64,000 nt of DNA from Micromonospora phaseoli (GTDB taxonomy: Bacteria > Actinomycetota > Actinomycetes > Mycobacteriales > Micromonosporaceae). The stretch covers positions 434,001 through 498,000 of the forward strand of contig NZ_FNYV01000002.1 in NCBI RefSeq assembly GCF_900109115.1, written 5' to 3'. The translations under genes and the position numbers were made by a program. Below are positions 60,639 to 64,000 of this stretch, in pieces. The notes beneath the pieces were generated by a model. It was not told where the DNA came from and searched no databases. It saw only the letters and a program-made list of their open reading frames with translations. How positions within the stretch are numbered: the first letter of the stretch is position 1; every line of letters begins with the position of its first letter.

Positions 60639-61664
60639 CTAACCCGGCCCCAACGCCCGCAGGCCGGCGGCGAGCAGCGCCGGAACGGCCTCCTCGGCGG
60701 CCACGGAGGTCGAGTCGGCCGCAGCGCCCTGCCGCGCGCGGTAGCTGATCCCCTGGGCGATGACGGCGAGCTTGAAGTTCGCCAGCGCCAGGTAGAAGGG
60801 CCAGTGATCGAGGTCCACGCCGCGCCGACGGGCGTACGCCTCGGCGATCGCGTCGCCGTCGGGCAGCCGGTCGCTCGCCCAGGCCGCGTCGAGGCCGAGG
60901 ATGGGGTCGAGCTGCGGCTGGCGGTAGACGCACATGAGCGCGACGTCGGTGAGTACGTCGCCGACGGTCGCGAGTTCCCAGTCGACCACGGCGAGCACCT
61001 TGCTGATGTCGGCGCTGTCGAGCAGCGTGTTGTCGATCCGGTAGTCCCCGTGCACCACTCCGATCTGCGCCGACGTGCGCGGCAGCGCGGCGACCAGCCG
61101 CGAGTGCAGGCTCGTCGCGTCCACGAGGTCGTGGCTCTTCACCTCGTTCCACTGCCGCCACCACAGGCGGGCCTGACGCTCCAGGAAGCCGGCCGGCCGG
61201 CCGAGGCCGGTCAGGCCGACCTCGTCGACGTCGACGGTGTGCAGATCAGCCAGGATGCGGACCAGCTCGGTGACGCAGGATTCGAGCTCGCGTGAGGTGT
61301 AGGCGTCGAGCTGGACGCGGGTGCGCACCACCTGACCGGAGATGAAGGCGGTCACGGCGAACGGCGCACCGATGACCGCCGGGTCCTCGCAGAGGGCGAC
61401 TGCGGGGGGTACGGGTATCGCGCTGTACTGCAGAGCCTGCGCGACCCGCCACTCCCGCGCCACGTCGTGCGCCGACGGGGTGAGGCCGGACAGTGGTGGG
61501 CGTCGGACGACCCAGCGGTGGGTGCCGTCGGTGACGACGTAGGTGAGGTTGGACTTTCCGCCGCTCACCAGCTCACTGGTCAGCGGTCCGGTGACGGGGA
61601 CGCGCTGGCTTTCGAGGAACGCGCGTACGCCCCGCACGTCGAGCATCGGTGGGTCGGCGTTCAT
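60639..61664 (-). CDS. Phosphotransferase (APH-like) family protein
   Basis: 341 residues from ATG 61664, which overlaps the SDR stop (ATGA). The kinase-like fold shows SGGKSNLTYVVTD (nucleotide loop), WVVRRPP, the catalytic loop GVVHGDYRIDNTLLD and VVDWELATVGDVLTDVAL (DxD metal site), ending with ASDRLPDGDAIAEAYARR. This is the ACAD10/11-like branch that is often encoded with acyl-CoA and SDR genes and phosphorylates hydroxyacyl-CoA-type substrates. As last of the coupled chain it probably takes part in hydroxy-fatty-acid or ketone metabolism. Confidence 0.85.
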   Translation of the reverse strand: MNADPPMLDVRGVRAFLESQRVPVTGPLTSELVSGGKSNLTYVVTDGTHRWVVRRPPLSGLTPSAHDVAREWRVAQALQYSAIPVPPAVALCEDPAVIGAPFAVTAFISGQVVRTRVQLDAYTSRELESCVTELVRILADLHTVDVDEVGLTGLGRPAGFLERQARLWWRQWNEVKSHDLVDATSLHSRLVAALPRTSAQIGVVHGDYRIDNTLLDSADISKVLAVVDWELATVGDVLTDVALMCVYRQPQLDPILGLDAAWASDRLPDGDAIAEAYARRRGVDLDHWPFYLALANFKLAVIAQGISYRARQGAAADSTSVAAEEAVPALLAAGLRALGPG

Positions 61665-62449
61665 GCCTGGTATCCCCTGATCCCGGCGCGGCTGATCACG
61701 ATCTCGTTGATCACACTGCGCGGCGACAGGTCGAGCAGTGCGGTGACCGTGGTGACGACGTCGTCGACCGGGATCATGGTCTCGGGTGGTACCCGGTCGT
61801 GGACCCACGCGCTCATGTCGGTGTCGACGAACCCGGGAGCGATCGCCGTCGCGGTGACCCCGTTGGCCGATTCCTCCGCGTTGAGCCCTCGGCACAGGGC
61901 CAGCAGCGCGGCCTTGGTGGCCCCGTAGACGGTGAGCGACGGCTCGGCGTAGACCCCGTTGATCGACGCCAGGGCGACGACTCGCGCGCCCCGGGCCGGG
62001 CGGTGTCGCGCCGCCACCCGAAGGAGTGGCAACGCCTGGCTGACCAGGACGAACGGTGCACGGGTGTTCAGCGCGAACTGCTTGTCGTACCGTGCGATCG
62101 GGTATCCGTCGAGCGGTGCGGCCGAGCCCACGCCGGCCGCGAGGACGAGAGCGTCCAGGCCGTCGTGCCGCGCGGCGTGCGCGGCGACGACCGCCGCCGG
62201 CGCGTCAGGTGCGGCGAGGTCGACCTCGACCGGGTGCACCTGCACCGCTCCGGCCGCCCTCGCCTCGGCCGCGGCGGCGGCCAGCCGGGCCGGGTCGCGG
62301 GCCGCCAGGGTCAGCGACCAGCCACGCGCGGCGAGCGCCAGTGCGATGCCGCGCCCGATCCCCCGGGATGCTCCGGTGACCAGCGCGGACCGGGCCGGCC
62401 CACGGTCCGTCGCGCTGGACCGCCCGGCCGGGGTCGGGGGTGCGCTCAT
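61661..62449 (-). CDS. SDR-family oxidoreductase
   Basis: 262 residues from ATG 62449, which overlaps the TetR stop. Cofactor motif VTGASRGIGRG, VLAAGVG (NNAG region), SINGVYAEPSLTVYGATKAAL (Ser-Tyr-Lys catalytic set) and APGFVDTDM. The frame is open to 62560 but the first 37 codons read antisense-like Arg-rich residues. It would oxidise or reduce a hydroxy/keto group, in this operon perhaps on an acyl-CoA. The 4-base overlaps on both sides show translational coupling with TetR and the kinase. Confidence 0.88.
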   Translation of the reverse strand: MSAPPTPAGRSSATDRGPARSALVTGASRGIGRGIALALAARGWSLTLAARDPARLAAAAAEARAAGAVQVHPVEVDLAAPDAPAAVVAAHAARHDGLDALVLAAGVGSAAPLDGYPIARYDKQFALNTRAPFVLVSQALPLLRVAARHRPARGARVVALASINGVYAEPSLTVYGATKAALLALCRGLNAEESANGVTATAIAPGFVDTDMSAWVHDRVPPETMIPVDDVVTTVTALLDLSPRSVINEIVISRAGIRGYQA

Positions 62450-63138
62450 CGGGACCGTCCTGAGGCGGTCTCTCCGCTGATGCCGACGATCGAACGCGCG
62501 ATGGTGAGGTACCGGTCGAGCAGAGCATCGACCGGGAGCGTCCCGTCCGGCCGGTACCACGACGCGACGCCTACGCAGAGCGAGGCGATGGCCCGGCTGG
62601 CGTCCTTCGGGTAGGCGGTCGCGAAGACGCCGTCCCGCACGCCGTCGAGGATCACCCCATCGAGCATCCGTTGCTGCTCGTCGCGCTTGGCGACGTAACG
62701 TGCCCGGTTGTCCGGCTCCAGGCTGCGTAGCTCCGCCGTGGAGACCATCGCGCCGGTGCGTCGGTACATGTGGAACCGGAGTAGCGACTCGACCAGCGCG
62801 TCGAACTGCGAGCGGGGATCGGCGGACGCGGTCGCCAGCGCCTGCCGGCTACGGACCAGCAACTCGTCGATGATCACCGTCATGAGGTCGAAGAGGATGT
62901 CCTGTTTGGACGGATAGTAGTGATACACGCCCGGCACGGAGAGACCGGACCGACGCGCCAGGTCACGGGTCGTCGTGCCGTGATAGCCGTGTTCGTAGAA
63001 GGCCTGGAGAGCGGCGTCGAGGATGCGGGGGAACTCGAGCGGCCCGTACTCCCGCCAATCGGACTCGGCAGACATCGGCTCGGTCGTCACCTCTCTCGTC
63101 GTGAATCCAGGGGTCTGGTTCTCGGTGGACCGGCTCAT
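62446..63138 (-). CDS. TetR-family transcriptional regulator
   Basis: 230 residues from ATG 63138, overlapping the stop of the synthetase gene. A disordered N-terminus (MSRSTENQTPGFTTREVTTEP) precedes a TetR HTH (ILDAALQAFYEHGYHGTTTRDLARRSGLSVPGVYHYYPSKQDIL) and a helical ligand domain (FDALVESLLRFHMYRRTG...) of the TetR_C_33 or KstR2-like type. It is embedded in the operon it most likely controls, sensing an acyl-CoA. The alternative start at 63075 gives a shorter protein beginning MSAESD. Confidence 0.88.
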   Translation of the reverse strand: MSRSTENQTPGFTTREVTTEPMSAESDWREYGPLEFPRILDAALQAFYEHGYHGTTTRDLARRSGLSVPGVYHYYPSKQDILFDLMTVIIDELLVRSRQALATASADPRSQFDALVESLLRFHMYRRTGAMVSTAELRSLEPDNRARYVAKRDEQQRMLDGVILDGVRDGVFATAYPKDASRAIASLCVGVASWYRPDGTLPVDALLDRYLTIARSIVGISGETASGRSR

Positions 63139-64000
63139 GGCTCGCGCCGCCTCTCGCGTGCCGAGGTGATCAGCATGTCCAGAGCCGCCGGATCGTCGAC
63201 GGCTCCACGGTCGATCACGCGCTCCGGGTCGGCGCCCTGGAGGATGCGTTTGACCGGCACCTCCAGGCGTTTGCCGGTCTTCGTGTGGGGCAGGCTCGGC
63301 AGCAGGATCACCTCGTCGGGCACGTGTCGGGGCGAGGTCCGCTCGACGATGTGCCGCCGGATCCGGCTGACGAGCTCGGCCGGTCTCCCGTCGCCGTTCG
63401 GGACGACGAACAGTGGCAGCCAGTATCCGCCGTCCGGCTCCTCGACGCCCACCACGAGGGCGTCCGCCACCTCGGGCAGGTCGCTGATGGCGGCGTAGAT
63501 CTCCGCCGAACCCAGCCGGACACCGTGTCGGTTGATGGTCGCGTCGGAGCGCCCGAGGATGACGACGGTGCCACGCTCGGTCATCATGGTCAGGTCCCCG
63601 TGTCGCCACACGCCGGGAAACATATCGAAGTAGGTGTCCCGCAGCTTCTGGCCGTCGGGGTCGTCCCAGAAGTGCAGGGGCATCGACGGCATCGGCTCGG
63701 TGATCACCATCTCGCCCGGCACGCCGACCCGCGCCCGGCCGCCTTCCGGGTGCCACACCTGGACCGCGGCGCCCAGTGCGGGGGCGCTGATCTCACCGTC
63801 GTACACCGGGGTGGTCGGCGCGCTGGCCACGAAGATCCCGACGATGTCGGTGCCGCCACTCATCGATCCGAGCTGCACCTGCGGGCTGACGTGCTCCCGG
63901 AACCACGCGTTTGCGGTCCCCGGCAGCACCGACCCGGTGACGCCGACCAGCCGTAGCGCCGACAGGCCCAGCTCCCTGCCCGGCGCCAGGCCCGCTCGTT
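63135..64000 (-). CDS. Acetoacetyl-CoA synthetase-like acyl-CoA ligase (C-terminal part, cut at window edge)
   Basis: The frame is open to the right edge, so the N-terminal part lies beyond 64000. The visible ~288 residues include the adenylate-forming motifs GSMSGGTDIVGIF (A5 region), GVPGEMVITEP, DTYFDMFPGVWRHGDLTMM (A7/A8), ILGRSDATINRHGVRLGSAEIY (A8 hinge) and the A10 Lys in LPHTKTGKRLEVPVKR. This set matches acetoacetate-CoA ligases, which convert acetoacetate plus ATP and CoA to acetoacetyl-CoA. Its stop overlaps the TetR start, so it leads a coupled operon for ketone or hydroxyacid use. Confidence 0.88.
   Translation of the reverse strand, partial: RAGLAPGRELGLSALRLVGVTGSVLPGTANAWFREHVSPQVQLGSMSGGTDIVGIFVASAPTTPVYDGEISAPALGAAVQVWHPEGGRARVGVPGEMVITEPMPSMPLHFWDDPDGQKLRDTYFDMFPGVWRHGDLTMMTERGTVVILGRSDATINRHGVRLGSAEIYAAISDLPEVADALVVGVEEPDGGYWLPLFVVPNGDGRPAELVSRIRRHIVERTSPRHVPDEVILLPSLPHTKTGKRLEVPVKRILQGADPERVIDRGAVDDPAALDMLITSARERRREP

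Overview
The window is high-GC, densely coded DNA with GTG and TTG starts, strong GGAGG-type ribosome sites, many ATGA stop/start overlaps and secreted CBM-bearing polysaccharide hydrolases. This fits a filamentous actinomycete, most likely a member of the Micromonosporaceae. That placement is inferred from gene families and base composition; no rRNA or other taxonomic marker is present. I saw no tRNA, rRNA, CRISPR array, transposase, integrase or phage gene.

Layout. 1-12 kb: the tail of a ricin-lectin/alginate-lyase-type enzyme, an SDR, then an L-fucose utilisation locus made of a GH95 alpha-L-fucosidase, a GntR/FadR-type regulator, an L-fuconate dehydratase and a ribose-type ABC importer. 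It is tied together by repeated copies of the palindrome ACATCNGATGT. 12.3-21.6 kb: a cold-shock protein with a structured leader, NudC, a heterodimeric ABC exporter behind a putative iron box, an HxlR/YCII divergent pair, a DUF4184 membrane protein, a CBM2-carrying PHB-depolymerase-type esterase and an aldo/keto reductase. 21.7-34.9 kb: mixed housekeeping and secreted genes (S15 peptidase, an AKR remnant, LtrA, a Nudix hydrolase, an S8 protease, a methyltransferase, an F420-type oxidoreductase, a P-loop kinase, a lipoprotein, an MFS transporter, an ArsR-like regulator and a CopC fusion).

34.9-41.7 kb: a cell-surface and hemicellulose island. A DUF916-like membrane protein and a WxL-like secreted protein lie next to two large GH43 enzymes whose C-terminal modules are a nearly identical 226-bp duplication. 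A perfect LacI-type operator (TGTTAGCGCTAACA) sits upstream, and a one-base variant precedes the CBM2 esterase at 20.7 kb.

41.9-52.1 kb: the most unusual region. A DUF4062-NACHT-HEAT protein of about 1,400 residues, resembling bacterial NLR-like immune proteins, is divergent from a full set of genes that look like the conserved but uncharacterised actinobacterial families SCO2521, SCO2522, SCO2523 (ParA-like with a variant P-loop), SCO2524 and SCO2525 (SAM methyltransferase). A tandem array of four 17-bp repeats lies just upstream of the SCO2524-like gene. I propose this as the candidate undescribed system, possibly a sensor/effector or conflict module.

52.3-64 kb: a small membrane protein, a MobA/MocA-like nucleotidyltransferase, an NmrA-like oxidoreductase, an NB-ARC/TPR STAND protein, a YciO/YrdC protein, small proteins, a secreted protein of unknown type, and a translationally coupled chain (acetoacetyl-CoA synthetase, TetR, SDR, aminoglycoside-phosphotransferase-like kinase) that runs off the right edge.
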